A program made the position numbers and the translations under genes. A stretch of 64,000 nt of DNA, taken from NCBI GenBank assembly GCA_023055355.1, contig JALJCS010000018.1:3348001-3412000 (forward strand). Reading direction: 5' to 3'. The first letter of the stretch is position 1; each line of letters begins with the position of its first letter. The notes beneath the pieces were generated by a model. That model saw only the letters and a list, made by a program, of their open reading frames with translations. It had not been told where the DNA came from and ran no database searches. Source of the DNA: Agelaius tricolor. Taxonomy: Eukaryota; Chordata; Aves; Passeriformes; Icteridae. Shown here piece after piece: positions 1-11,335 of the stretch.

Positions 1-3000
1 GATGCCAGAATCAGCCCATCCTCTCCCAGCCTCAGACACCACTGCCAAGGTACCCCCTCACCTGCCTGGGGGTGGTGATGGTGCCTGAGAGCCCCTGAGC
101 TCTCCCAGGAGTCCTGCACAGCCCAGGGTGTCTCAGGTATGACAGGAATGACACAGAGAGGCAGCCAGGGGCAGGCTCAGTGCCTGGGCAGCAGCAGGGG
201 GAGAGCACAGCCCAGCACCCACCACCCTCTCAAGGTGGGAGGGCTCAAATCCCTGAAGTTTCCTCTCCTGTGGCCAGCACAGACCCCTCCCCTGCACTCC
301 TGGCTGTGAGGCAAGGCCTGGGGCACAGAGAGGGAGCAGCAGTGGGTAATTTATCAATCACTGCTTCTGCAGCCCCAGAATCCTCCCTGGGCTATCAGAA
401 TGGCTGTTTGCCATGGGAACAGCTGCTCAGAGCAGGAGTATTACTTAATGCCAGAGTCTCATCTGGGAGGGAGAGAACAGCAGAGAAGGGACCCATAAGC
501 CTCTTCCCACTTGTCAGTTAAGTGGGTTTTATCACAAGCCACTTCTGCACCAAGAGCTTTGTTTTCTCTTCAGCAAGAAAGAAACCTTGCTCACCACCTC
601 TTAGAATGTTCCTGTGCTGTCTGCAGCAGATTGTCAGGTCAGGTCAGCCTGTGCATCTGCTTTTACCTTCAAACCATTCTTACCCAGGTCCTTGGGAAGC
701 TTTTCTGTTCAGGATGGAGGCCAAAGAAGGGAAAGTCAGCACAAGTGTGTCCAAGGGATGCAGAAGTGACAGCAACAGGAAATCAAATGTCCCTGAGCCC
801 CTCCTGGAGGTGCAGGCTGGTCTGCAGCCCCAGAGCTGCAGGAGGAAGGACCACCCAGCCATGGCCTCCCACTTCTCCTGAAATAAACCCCTCACAGGCA
901 GCAAGTGCAGAAGAAGAGATTTCAGGACTGGGGAACAAGGACTAAACTTTGATTTGAGCTGCCACCAAGGCTGCTCTCTGCACGAGGCCGCCAGGGCACA
1001 GCCTGGGCACAGATGAGATCTAACTCTCTTGGCAAGGAAGACATTTAATTGTTCTTTCTCCTCTCTGAGGGTATTTGCTCATGCCTAACAGTTTCAGGCC
1101 TGTTATTTCCCAGCCCCCCAACTCCCTCCTGCCCAGAGGCTTTCCCTATGTGCAGTCTCTACCACACCACACTCAGATTTCAGGAAATACCTCAGTACAC
1201 TCCTGAAACAGATACCAGAGCCAGATGGAAATTCAATAGCCCACTTCCAAGAAAAAAATCTTCCAAAGCTGCAAAATGCTCAGAACAAGTTTCCCAACTT
1301 CCAGCTCCAAACACAAATGGCTACTGCCAGAGCCACCTGAGCAGAAAGCAAGTGTGTCAGGAAATGAAAATAACACAGAGTACAGGCAGTTCTAGCTGCA
1401 AATCCCCTCTGCCACCAGACAGGCACTGCTGACCCAGCCCAGATTTCAGCTGGGCTCAAGCAGAATCAACTGATCCACAACTACTCTGAGCAGGTATCAG
1501 ACCTCTCCTCTTCCATGGCCACATGCCTGGGGTTCAGCAGGTTTGGAAAATTCCTGCCTTTGTGTTCCTGAGCAGCTGAGCAGCTCTGACATTCACCCCA
1601 GAGAGCTGTTCCAGCTTTCAGGAAGCTGAGCAGGCCACACATTTCAGGGAAATCACTGTGCAGGCCAGCCAAGCCAGCACTTTGCAGAGCCAACACTGCC
1701 CTGGCCAGGGCTGTTCCCCTCTCACACACCAGCCTGGGAGCCAGGCTCAGCAAGAACCAGGCAGAAGATTTTCCTGCAGCTGAGCTCAGGGCTGGAAAAG
1801 GTATTGTTTCCTCACCTGAACACACAGGGATGGGATTAAGAGATCTTGGAGGTAATGGAAGTGATACCAATCAGCATTTTTGGTGTATCAATGTGCCCTG
1901 GGAAGGGTTCAACCTGTCTGAAAAGCACAAGCATTCCTTAGAGGAGTCAGCACACCTTCTGTAGAGTGCTCAGGTCTGGGCAGGATGTCAGCAGGCATCA
2001 GCCAGCTCTCCAAAGCACAAAAACCCCAGCACACAGGTTAGAAAGTGCACAGGAGACATGTCATGTGAGAAACAAGCTTTCCCTCAGCTCAAATGTACAA
2101 TAATTCAGGGCTTCAGATTTTGAGCCTGCTTCTAGGGTACAACAGATGAGACACATCTCCCAAAACTACAGATTTGGAGAACTTCCTCTGACATTTTTTT
2201 TAATCAGTAAAATCTTAACTTACTGTTAAGGCAAGATGTTTTTAACTTAGTCAGCTGCAGGGCTAAAAACAGCCCAATCCTCAGCCTGTGCCAAGGCTTA
2301 CACTGAAAATCAGCATCAGCCCTAGAGTTAAACAAGACCTGGCTTGGAGGGGTTTACACAGCACAAACTTCATCTTACAAAGGTCCTGCAGTCGTGCTGT
2401 GGGTGACTGACAGGAGGAGGGACAAAGCCCAGTTTAAAGCCAAAGGGAACCCAGTGAGATCCTCCTTGTGCAGCCCCACAGGGCCAAGTCCCACAGTCTG
2501 GGCAGTGCTGGGAAAAGGCTGTGCACAATTTGCTCCTCACCCAGCCTGGTGCCAGCTGACAGGGACTGGAACAGCAGCCTCATTTAAATCAGCCTGCACT
2601 GGAGCCAGCCTTGGCCTCCTGGGACCAGTTTGTCTGAAGCATGATTTCAGATACTGGGAATTGGGAATAATTTTCTTTGCATCAGGTTTTGATCAGATTA
2701 CTCCCTCCTTGGGGGTGAGAAGCAGTGAAGGTGAGCTGAGACAGCAGCCCCAGGACTGCACTGTTTGCCAGCCAACAGCCCCTGGTGTTTGTGCAGCCAG
2801 GGACAGAGGGAGGGATGATACAGCAGTCCTGGAGCAGAGAACACTGGGTTTTAAAGCACACTGAAGAATGAGAAGCAGATAAGAGGACAACTGCCAAGTA
2901 AGATTAAATTTTTCTTTGGCAGGACTCCAGCATCTGGAGTTGCAGCTCTTGAAGGTACAGGAACAGTTAAACTAAGTGATCTGACAGACTAGAAAGGATC

Positions 3001-5591
3001 AACAGACAGAGAGAGAAAGCCTGTGCTCCAAATTAACTCCTGCTGGGGAAGGCTCAGCTCCACAGGGCTTGGCAAACAAGGGGGTAACCACTGAAGGCAC
3101 TGGAGAGCTTCACCAGAATGACTCCAGTCCCCTCCTTTCCACACAGAGACAGGTAAAGATGAAAATCCATGCAGGGATTTTCAGTGCCTGTATCTGGGTG
3201 ACCTGCTTATCCTGCAGCTGGGCAAACATTAGGAGGCAGACAGCATCACTGTGACTGGGACTCTTATCACAGCCAGCTTTGCTACAAGTAATCAACTCCC
3301 AGAAATAAGATTTCCACCTGAGTGTACAATGGCTCAGATGCAATCCTGAGCTCTGTTTGCCTTCAGTGCCTGCTGACAGAGCCTGGTTCCCTTTGGCACA
3401 GCACAGAATAACCCCATCCATTATGTTGGCATGTATCAACGTGGAGGGGGGGAGAAATAAAACTGCTCAAATTGCTAGCATCAGCTTCTGCTTTTAGAAT
3501 TAGTATGTCACTTTGTACTTTGGCTCATTCCACTTCTTTTTAAAGCATACCTTTATCAGCCCCATAACATTTCACCTCTAATTTACATAGACAAGAAAGT
3601 TCCAGCTGAGCAGTCAGCAGTTACTGTGGTTTCCTTACGCCAGCTGATAGCAAATAATGAAAATACTGGTGGGGAAATGAGAGATCTTCTGGAATGAGGT
3701 CTTTTCTTCCTCTTAAGCAAGCCCCTTCTGTAAAGAAGAACCTGCTGCCTAGACAATGCTGCACACAGGAACCACATTGCTAAAGCTGTGTGTTTCCCAG
3801 CTTTGTTCTGGGGCAGGCACTGTGTGGCACATCTGCCCTGTCCCAGGAACTCTCACCCTCAAGGCCTTTGTGTGGACAGACAGGAGCCAGCCCTTGGCCC
3901 TTGCAGCAGAAAAGTGCAGACAGGGGTCAGCATGTCAGCTCCCAGAGCCAGGAAGCTCAGTCAGACACCCTTAAGAATAATGTCCCTCAGGCCCAGCATC
4001 CACACCACCACCTCTAAAGGCAAAGGGCAAACTGTTTATTTCTAATGAACAACAGCCAAGGCAGCTGCCAGCCCTAGCAAGATGTGAGACCTGGGGTTTC
4101 TTTGGAGACTTTGGTATCAGTAATCTGGTGAAGCCTACAAGCCATCCATCCAAAAAAACAAACCCATGAGGGCTTCTGTGTCACCTCAGCCAGTCTCCAG
4201 TGAGTCTCCAGCTTGCTGCTCCTTCACATGGAGAAAAACCATTTGCTTTGAGGCCTGTCACACCCTGAGGCAGCTGGGGTGACTCTGAGGAGGTGCAAGC
4301 TTTTATCCATCCCCTCTGGGAGAAAGGGCCAAGGATCACTGGGATCAGCTGCAGGGTCCCTGTGCCCTATGGGGGTGGCCACATGGCAGTCATATGGCCA
4401 CACCACTGTCTTAACACAAACCACAAGCTGATTTCTGCAGCCCAGACATCCTTGTGGTTGGCTAACCCTGCACAGACAGTCCAGAGGGGAACACACTTGT
4501 TCTCCTTGTTCAGAGCTGCTCTGGACTGCAGCTTCCTCCAACAAGCCTTTAGATTTGTCCCCCTATCCAGGGGCACATTGAAAAGGTGGTGACATCCCTT
4601 TCTCAGCTATTTGTTGCAGAGTCACTGCTCACTCAACAGCAAGAACTTTCTCTTTCTTACCCTTAGCAGCACTCAGGTTAAGCTGCTTCCCTGTTACATC
4701 TCAGATGCAGCTTTAATACAGAGAGTGAGGCATGTGAGGATTTTTGACTTCTCCAAGGGCCAGGTGGACAGCCTATGTCCATTGCTACTCCTGACAGGCT
4801 ACAAATTAAGATGAAACAACACCATCACCATAAAATGCTACTTTACCATCAGATTCTGAGAGCTCAACAGTAATTATTTCCATCTGTGGGATCCACTCAA
4901 GACCAAAATATGATACATAATTACTTCCACACATTAGCATTAGCACATTGGCTCTGCCCTACGCTTTGCAGTCTGCCCACACAGTAAAATAATGGAAAGC
5001 ACAGAATTTAAAGTATAGCAAATTTCCCAATTTTCACTGTGGACACACATTTGCTCAGAAATACTAATGTACTGCCTTGAGTAGCTTAATTCATTAGATT
5101 AAGTAAAGTCACATAGGAGAGCAAAACATCTGCTCTGAAAGGAAAAAATCCACACAGAAGCTCTTCCTAGATAATTGTTTGGAAACACCACAGGAACTGA
5201 CAAGGCACAGGAAACCACACTGGACCAGCTAGGCTGACTGCAATGCTTTGATTAAATTTAGATGTCAATTTTTTATATTAGGAGTTCAGCCACAGATATC
5301 AACAGATACATGGCACTGGTGTAACAGATTTATAAAAAATTCGCTTTTTTAGAGACAGCCACTCTAAACTAGACACTCCTGGGGATCTTAAACAAAGCCC
5401 CTTTGAAAGCTCTTTTACAGTGTCAGGGCACAAAGATCAGGTTCCAAACTGGCCAGAAAGGAGCAAGGGGTGGGGGGGGGAAAGGTGTTTAACAGAAGGA
5501 GAATGAAGAAAAAGAAAGCTTTTGCAGATAAATGCAAAGTTATAGCCCTGACTTCACTTGGCAGACATTAATAAATGTGTTTAAAATAAAC

Positions 5592-5979
5592 ATGTGCCAT
5601 CCAGAGGGACCTGGACAGGCTGGAGAGGTGGGGGCATGTGAACCCCATGAAGTTCAGCTGGGCCAAGCAGAAGCTCCTGTACCTGGGTAGGGGCAATCCC
5701 CAGCACAAACACAGGCTGGGTGGAGCAGGGATGGAAAGCAGCCTGGGGAGGACTTGGAGACAGGGTTAGATGGATCTTGGGAAGGAATTCTACCCTGTGA
5801 GGGTGGGGAGGCCCTGGCACAGGGTGCCCCAGTGAAGCTGTGGCTGCCCCATCTCTGGAATTGTTCAAGGCCAGGCTGGATGGTGCTTGGAGCAAACTGG
5901 GATAGTGGAAGGTGTCCCTGCCCATGGACAGGCTGATCTTTAGGTTCCTTCCAACTCAAACCATTCTGTAATTCTATCA
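5592..5979 (+). mobile_element. CR1 LINE fragment (3' end)
   Basis: Begins in the end of the CR1 reverse-transcriptase ORF (GACCTGGACAGGCTGGAGAG, then AAGTTCAGC..GCCAAG) and runs through the 3' UTR (GAGGGTGGGGAGGCCCTGGC, AAGGCCAGGCTGGATGG) to the terminal TTCCAACTCAAACCATTCTG and ATTCT repeats. The coding part is frameshifted and internally deleted. Confidence 0.9.
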
Positions 5980-6766
5980 CTTTTTCACATCTACTTCTGC
6001 AAAAGCAGAGCAAATCAGAGGCTCCCAAGGAGGGTTCAGAGACCACCTGTAGCTGCAGGAAGGCAGCTCATGGACAAGACTTACCAGAAGGTTTTTGATT
6101 TATGAGTTAGAGTGCTGCTTCTGCAGAGCTGAAGTTGTGTTAGCTTAGGCTTAACAAAATCAAACCTCCTGCAGAACAAGCCTGGGCTCTCAGTGAAGGA
6201 CACTCAAACACTTCACTGCCTGTCCCCTCCAACTTCTTTGTGCTTGTCCACAGGCTCATAGGCAGAGTAGAAGACAATCAGTGCTATCAGTTCCCTGATC
6301 CAGTTTGATACAAGATCCTTCAAGCTTCCAAGGCAGCAGAACTGTCTCAAAGCCACAGCCCCTGTGTCCCCTCAGCCCCTGCCAGCACATCCCTTTGTGT
6401 GGCTATAGCAAAAAAGCAACATTGGCACCAACCAAAGATGTTCAACATGGTGGACAAGGAGTTGTCCCCTGCCCAGTACTAAGGAACATCTCTTAGCCAC
6501 CCCAAACTCCAGGGAAAACCCTGATTACACTTTGAGTCCATGTGGTGGAAGTGGTGGGAAGCATCACCATGCTGCTGCCTCCTCCTCAAAGGCAGGGCTC
6601 TTGCTCTGTTACAGAGGAAGTTGAACTCATGATTTGCCCTCAATTCAGTTTCTTATTCACTCACACTAATTGTTTACTGCTTAAATTTGGGCCCTCCTGA
6701 TAGATCCACATCACACTGTTCAAACCACTGAACAGTCCCACCTCTCTCAGGTGGGATTAAAGGATG

Positions 6767-6816
6767 AAAGGACCAGAGCTTCTCCTCCTTTCTGTGAGGA
6801 GAAGCTCTGGTCCTTT
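6767..6816. repeat. Perfect 21-bp inverted repeat with 8-nt loop
   Basis: Left arm 6767-6787 (AAAGGACCAGAGCTTCT then CCTC), loop CTTTCTGT, right arm 6796-6816 as its exact reverse complement. Outside the arms, GGATG and ATCATC can extend pairing with a bulge. The hairpin would form in transcripts of either strand; on the minus strand it lies in CYSTM1 intron 2. Confidence 0.97.
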
Positions 6817-7456
6817 AATCATCTTCTCTGCCTCTGCTCTGGAAACCTGAGCCTGCAGCAAGCCCCAGGAGAGCAGTGGGTGCCAGGGCACACCAATGTG
6901 CCACATTGTGGGGACATGGTACACAGATGGACCGTCAGCTGCCACAGGGAAGGTGCACCACCCTCCCTTCCTTCCCCAGGAATCAGGGTTTTTCCATAGA
7001 ATGGTAATAACTTCAGAAAAAACCAAAATGCCCAGGAATGAGTAGATCACTTGGACAGATACTGATGGGCTCCAGAAAACTGAGGCCCATTAATTCAGTA
7101 GGAATTGTACATTTGAATATTATTAGCTTTAACTGTGCAGCCTTTGGCTGAAACTTATCAACCAAGAGACAGGTGGAATGAGAGCTGTGGCAAATCTAAA
7201 GCCTGTGCAACAACCTCAGCATAAGGATTCCCTTGAGGAGTCAGCAGTAAGGATGCTCAGCAGCATTCTCCAACAACCAGAGAGAGAACTGTGAGAGACA
7301 CTACAGCAAAATAAAAGCATGAAAACAAGCTGCAAACAAAATGGGCACTTCCCACAAGTCTCCACCCCCTCCAAGGCCATTAGGGCCAGGTGCTGGTGAA
7401 CACTTCACTTCAAGGTCAGCGTGTCCCTGAGGTGGTGCTGGAGCTGTCAGCCATAC

Positions 7457-7698
7457 CTGTGTTTTTCGGCCCATCTGCGTACACTGGTCCTGGCGGTGGT
7501 GGAGGTGCATTCTGCCATCCATACTGGGGATATCCTTGGTAGCCTGGCTGGCCTGGCTGGTAGGGCCCAGGGGGATAGCCAGGGTAGGGGCCAGGGGGGG
7601 CCCCTGGCTGCTGGGCATAGGGTGGGTACGGGGCAGTCGGGCCCGGGCCGGGGTACGGTGGAGGATTATCGTAGCTCATGTGGGATGCACAGTCTGGC
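7457..7698 (-). CDS. CYSTM1: CYSTM1 coding exon (N-terminal Pro/Tyr-rich region)
   Basis: The exon starts after the acceptor CCCTCTTTTGCAG, has 19 nt of 5' UTR, and opens with ATG at 7677-7679. It encodes 74 codons plus one base before the donor CACAG|GTATGG, whose GT is at 7455-7456. The protein begins MSYDNPPPYPGPGPTAPYPP and contains GYQGYPQYGW; both segments closely match the N-terminus of vertebrate CYSTM1 (cysteine-rich transmembrane module containing 1). The NPPPYP segment is a PPxY motif of the kind bound by WW domains. The middle is a degenerate PGY/PGPYQPGQ repeat, slightly longer than in human. In the family the following exon supplies an acidic linker and the short Cys-rich membrane-anchoring module; that exon is not in view. 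Reading through the donor adds only MADSSSTTSGTR-like residues and a stop at about 7416, so intron retention would give an 87-residue protein lacking the membrane module. Phase 1 at the donor fits a next codon starting with G. Confidence 0.93.
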
Positions 7699-8870
7699 CT
7701 GCAAAAGAGGGAAACAAACAGGACAACTGGTTTGCTTTTGTCTGCTCATCCATGACCATATGAGTTCCTTTTCACACTGCTCTCCAAGGCTCTATGTTGT
7801 GTGAGAAACAGACTTCAAAATACCTAGTCAAGCAGCAGATTTATTTTTAACCCTATCACAGGGGCAGGGAGGGAGTTGAAGTGATTTCTCTAGGTGACAT
7901 AAGTTTAGCTGAGCAGGAGTAACATGCTGCTTTCCAGCCATGCATCAGCTATTCACCCTAAGACCTAAGTCTTGCAGCAGCAAAACAAAACCCTCTGCTT
8001 CCACTCACAAGTAAAACACTTTTAAGAGAGACACTCAGAAGTGATTATTTCCTGTTTCTGTAAATATTGGAAAGGAAAACAATAGAAAAATGCAGCCTCT
8101 TCCAGGCATATTTGATAGCTTTGACAGGAGAAGGAGTGAATACAAATGTCCATTACACTTCTGATAATTGTTGAGGCCTCCAGACCACTCTGGAGCAAGG
8201 CTGTATGTGATTAATTTCCTGATGCCACTGTACCCCAGCAGGTTGTGTAGTCTTCCAGCCATACACAACCAAATCATTAAGCAGCCACAAGAAATTAGGG
8301 CCTTGGGCACAGCCTCATTCAAAAAGCAACATTAAAGACACCTCAGAGAGTTGATGCTCATAAAACCCATGTCATGTATTACTCATGGCACAGCCATCAG
8401 AAGACAAGACTGTCACAATACTGCAATTTTAATGAACCTCTAAGTAGCATGACTAAGCAAACCATCGCTTACATTAGGCTCCTGAAGCTTCTCCCTGTCT
8501 GAGAAACAGAAGTGTATGTTAATATCCCACAAATTCAGGAACCTTCCTGGCTGAAGCAGCTGAACCCTGCTATTTCCTTCCCCTATTACAGGGTGCAGAC
8601 AGATCACCAGTTCCCCTTTGCTACACACCTCCTCCCACACGCCACAGGGAGAAATACCAGCAGCACAATCTGCCTCGGCCAGGCTCGCTGCTGCTGCAGG
8701 CTGCAGAGGGAGAGGCTGGCCAGCAGGATGCCCTGTGGATGGCACTGGGATGGGCACGAAGCCGGGCTGGGCTCACTGCTCAGCACCGTGTTCCCACTCT
8801 CGGGGATGGGCAGCAGGAGCCACGGGCACATCCAGAGAGCTTGGGCTGAGGCAGCCCAAAGGATTCCAGC

Positions 8871-9154
8871 TGAACTCAAATTCAGTCAGCAAATAACAAA
8901 CTCAGCCATCCCACTGCTCCCCTACCAAGGGGATTCGTGCTGGAACTGCTGGGGGCCACCCTTGTCCATCAGGACTGGGTACTCACTCCCTCTGGTAGCC
9001 AAGCAGGGAGCCTGCCTGGCCTCTGTGCAAGCACCCAGCATGGGAACATGCCAGAATCCCTCTGCAGCCGGTGGAACCACCCAGGCACCAAAGCAGCTCT
9101 GCAGAAAGGGCTGGGTGGGGATCAGGCGTACCCGGTACAGCTCAGAAGCCTCTG
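8871..9154 (+). repeat. Duplicated block, copy A
   Basis: About 284 bp beginning TGAACTCAAATTCAGTCAGC and ending GTACAGCTCAGAAGCCTCTG. It is near-identical to 11063-11335, with small indels and scattered substitutions. The copies are in direct orientation, about 2.2 kb apart, within CYSTM1 intron 1. No TE signature was recognised. Confidence 0.95.
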
Positions 9155-9224
9155 CACCAGCTCGGCAGGGCGAGCGGAGCCCAGCGCCATGGGCTCGGCT
9201 GCCGCAGCCCCTGCAGCAGAGCGA

Positions 9225-9325
9225 GCTGCGTGTGTGTTTACAGCCGCTGTGTGTTTATTTACAGCCCGCTGTGTGTTTACAGCCGCTGTGTGTTTATTCA
9301 CAGCCCGCTGTGCGCTTGTTTCCAG
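9225..9325 (+). repeat. Minisatellite, GTGTGTTTA-CAGCC(C)GCT units
   Basis: About four to five copies of a TTTACAGCCGCTGTGTG-type unit, alternating in length (CCGCT/CCCGCT; TTTA/TTTATTTA), giving an apparent higher-order period of about 38 bp. Confidence 0.8.
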
Positions 9326-9443
9326 CCCCTGTTTGATGGCCCCGGAGCGCCGGCTGCCCCTCCCCGAGCCCGGATCCCAAGGCTCTCGCTTGTTTTTCCA
9401 CGCTGCTCCTGCCCGAAGGTCGCCAGCAACGATGGTGCCAAGT

Positions 9444-9540
9444 GGCACCGAGCACTCAGCCCGGCACCGAGCACCCAGCCCGGCACCGAGCACCCAGCCC
9501 GGCACCGAGCACCCAGCCCGGCACCGAGCACCCAGCCCGG
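9444..9540 (+). repeat. 19-bp minisatellite, five copies
   Basis: Unit GGCACCGAGCACCCAGCCC starts at 9444, 9463, 9482, 9501 and 9520 with an exact 19-bp period; the first copy has one substitution (CACTCAG). CpG-rich. Frames through it give STQPGTEHPARH-like repeat peptides that are not genes. Confidence 0.97.
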
Positions 9541-9669
9541 CTGATGCACGCAGTGCCTGCGGTCCAGGGGCGGCTCCAAGGGGACACCGAGGAGCCCTTG
9601 AGGCTCACAGGCTGCGGCTGTCACTCACCTGAATTCATCCCAGAGCTCCTCTTGGTGTGCCAGGCACAG

Positions 9670-9935
9670 TCACGGGATCACAAACATGCTGAGTTGGACA
9701 AGGACCATCCAGCTCAATGCCTGGTTCTGCACAGGACACCCCAACAATCCCCCCCCTGTGCCTGGGAGCATTGTCCAAGAGCTCCTGGAGCCCTGGCAGC
9801 CTGGGACCTGTGACCATTCCCTGTTCAGTGCCCCCCTGTACCCTCTGGGGGAAGAACCTTTTCCTGAAATCCAGCCTAACCCTGCCCTGACACAGCTCCA
9901 GCCGTTCCCTGGTCCTGTCACTGGTCACTGGAGTC
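9670..9935 (-). mobile_element. CR1 LINE fragment (3' end)
   Basis: Reverse-complement CR1 3' UTR, starting with a decayed GGGATCACA terminus, then GAGTTGGACAAGGACCATCC and the internal CAGCCTGGGACC...CCCTCTGGGGGAAGAA segment. Heavily diverged and truncated. Confidence 0.8.
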
Positions 9936-11062
9936 TGTCCCTCCTCTTCCCTTCACAAAGAATTTGTCCCAGCTAACTGCTAAGGCAGTGCTATACCCTG
10001 CAGATGATGTCTTTTAATGGCTTTTTCAAGAGTTTTAACTGCTTAACCAAATGCCAGGGATTACACGAATTTTATTTATAGTTGTTTTTTTTCTCCCACT
10101 GCTAGGCCAGCCTGACCACTTAACTGCTCACTTTAAAACTGACAAGCCCAACATACACTTAAGGCTCTTTAACCACTGCACTGCAATGCAATGCAACACC
10201 CCCACCAAGTCTCCAGCAAGGAAATTCTTCCTTCAGGGAGGCAGGGAAAGGCAGGCAGCAAGCCCTACAACTCACTTCAATGCAATCAATTAGAGAACTG
10301 GGACATACCAGGCCACTAATGCTCATCTAACCCAGAAAATTGTCCCAAAATAACATCCAAAAGCAAGTTTCCAGGGAAGAACAAGGCCAGAGTGAGTGAG
10401 TGAGTGTGTGTGTGTATACCCACAGACCACTGCATGTGGCAGAGGAACCATTTGGTGCCCAGACATGGCCCAGCCAGCCCTGTGAAGGCCCTGGTTTGCT
10501 GAGCCTCCCTGCTCCAATGTACAGCTGCTGTGCCTGCTCCTGGCACCAGGGGATCCAGGGCACTGCTGCCTGCCTTGTGGAAAACTGCCCCATCAGGTCA
10601 CCCTCCTGCATTTAGGGATGCACCAAACCAGGGAGCTGGCATGTGGGAATGCCCTGGTCCAGATCAAAGAGCCCCAGCCCATTTTCTGCTCCTTGGGCAG
10701 GGGAAAACCTCTCCATCCATGTCCTCCTTCTCTGTTCAAGGGTGTAAGTTCACACCCTAGGTACAAATACATGTGTTTTTATATACCCACACACACAAGG
10801 CATTCAAAGGCAGCAAACAACAGACCATGTTTTGTTCATAAACCTCAAGAACTCCCTGGGCTTAGCTTGCTTTGATGAGCACTGTCCAGCTCCAGCACTT
10901 GGATTACTTCAGTTTTTCAAAGTCAGCCCACCCTTTTCAGGGAAGGTCAGTCCTCCCCTTCTGTCCCTTCATATGCATAAATTCATTTATCTACATTCAA
11001 TATCACTGGTATTTTAGTGCTGAAGCAAGGTTTAACAGATGCTGTGATTCTTCAGCTGGCTG

Positions 11063-11335
11063 TGAACTCAAATTCAGTCAGCAAATAACAAACTCAGCCA
11101 TCCCACTGCTCCCCTACCAAGGGGATTCGTGCTGGGACTGCTGAGGGCCACCCTTGCCCATCAGGACTGGCCACTCACTCCAGGCAGGGAGCCTGCCTGG
11201 CCTCTGTGCAAGCACCCAGCATGGGAACATGCCAGAATCCCTTTGGAGCCAGTGCAACCACCCAGGCACCAAAGCAGCTCTGAGAAAGGGCTGAGATGGG
11301 GATCAGGTGTAGCTGGTACAGCTCAGAAACCTCTG
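11063..11335 (+). repeat. Duplicated block, copy B
   Basis: Second copy of the 8871-9154 block, about 273 bp. It lacks the CTCTGGTAGCCAAG-type insertion of copy A near its middle and the CAG of CTCTGCAG near its end. Flanks differ completely from those of copy A. Confidence 0.95.

Larger units (their letters stand above)
1..7456 (-). other. CYSTM1: CYSTM1 intron 2 (partial) with no recognised gene
   Basis: This stretch lies downstream of the CYSTM1 coding exon on its strand. I looked for the terminal exon encoding the Cys-rich C-terminus (an LWDML-like end before a stop) and did not find it. The region contains one CR1 fragment at 5.6-6.0 kb, a 21-bp perfect inverted repeat at 6.77-6.82 kb and otherwise unremarkable unique sequence. 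ORFs here are short, overlap on both strands and resemble no known protein. Confidence 0.7.

Noticed and set aside
1..7400. Search for the CYSTM1 terminal exon
   Set aside because: A TCAGCATGTC match near 3.93 kb resembles the reverse complement of the protein's end but lacks the Cys-rich codons and the stop. The exon probably lies left of the window.
8512..9632. Plus-strand ORFs of 274 and 231 codons
   Set aside because: They run through the duplicated block and two minisatellites, share no motif with known proteins and are antisense to CYSTM1 intron 1.
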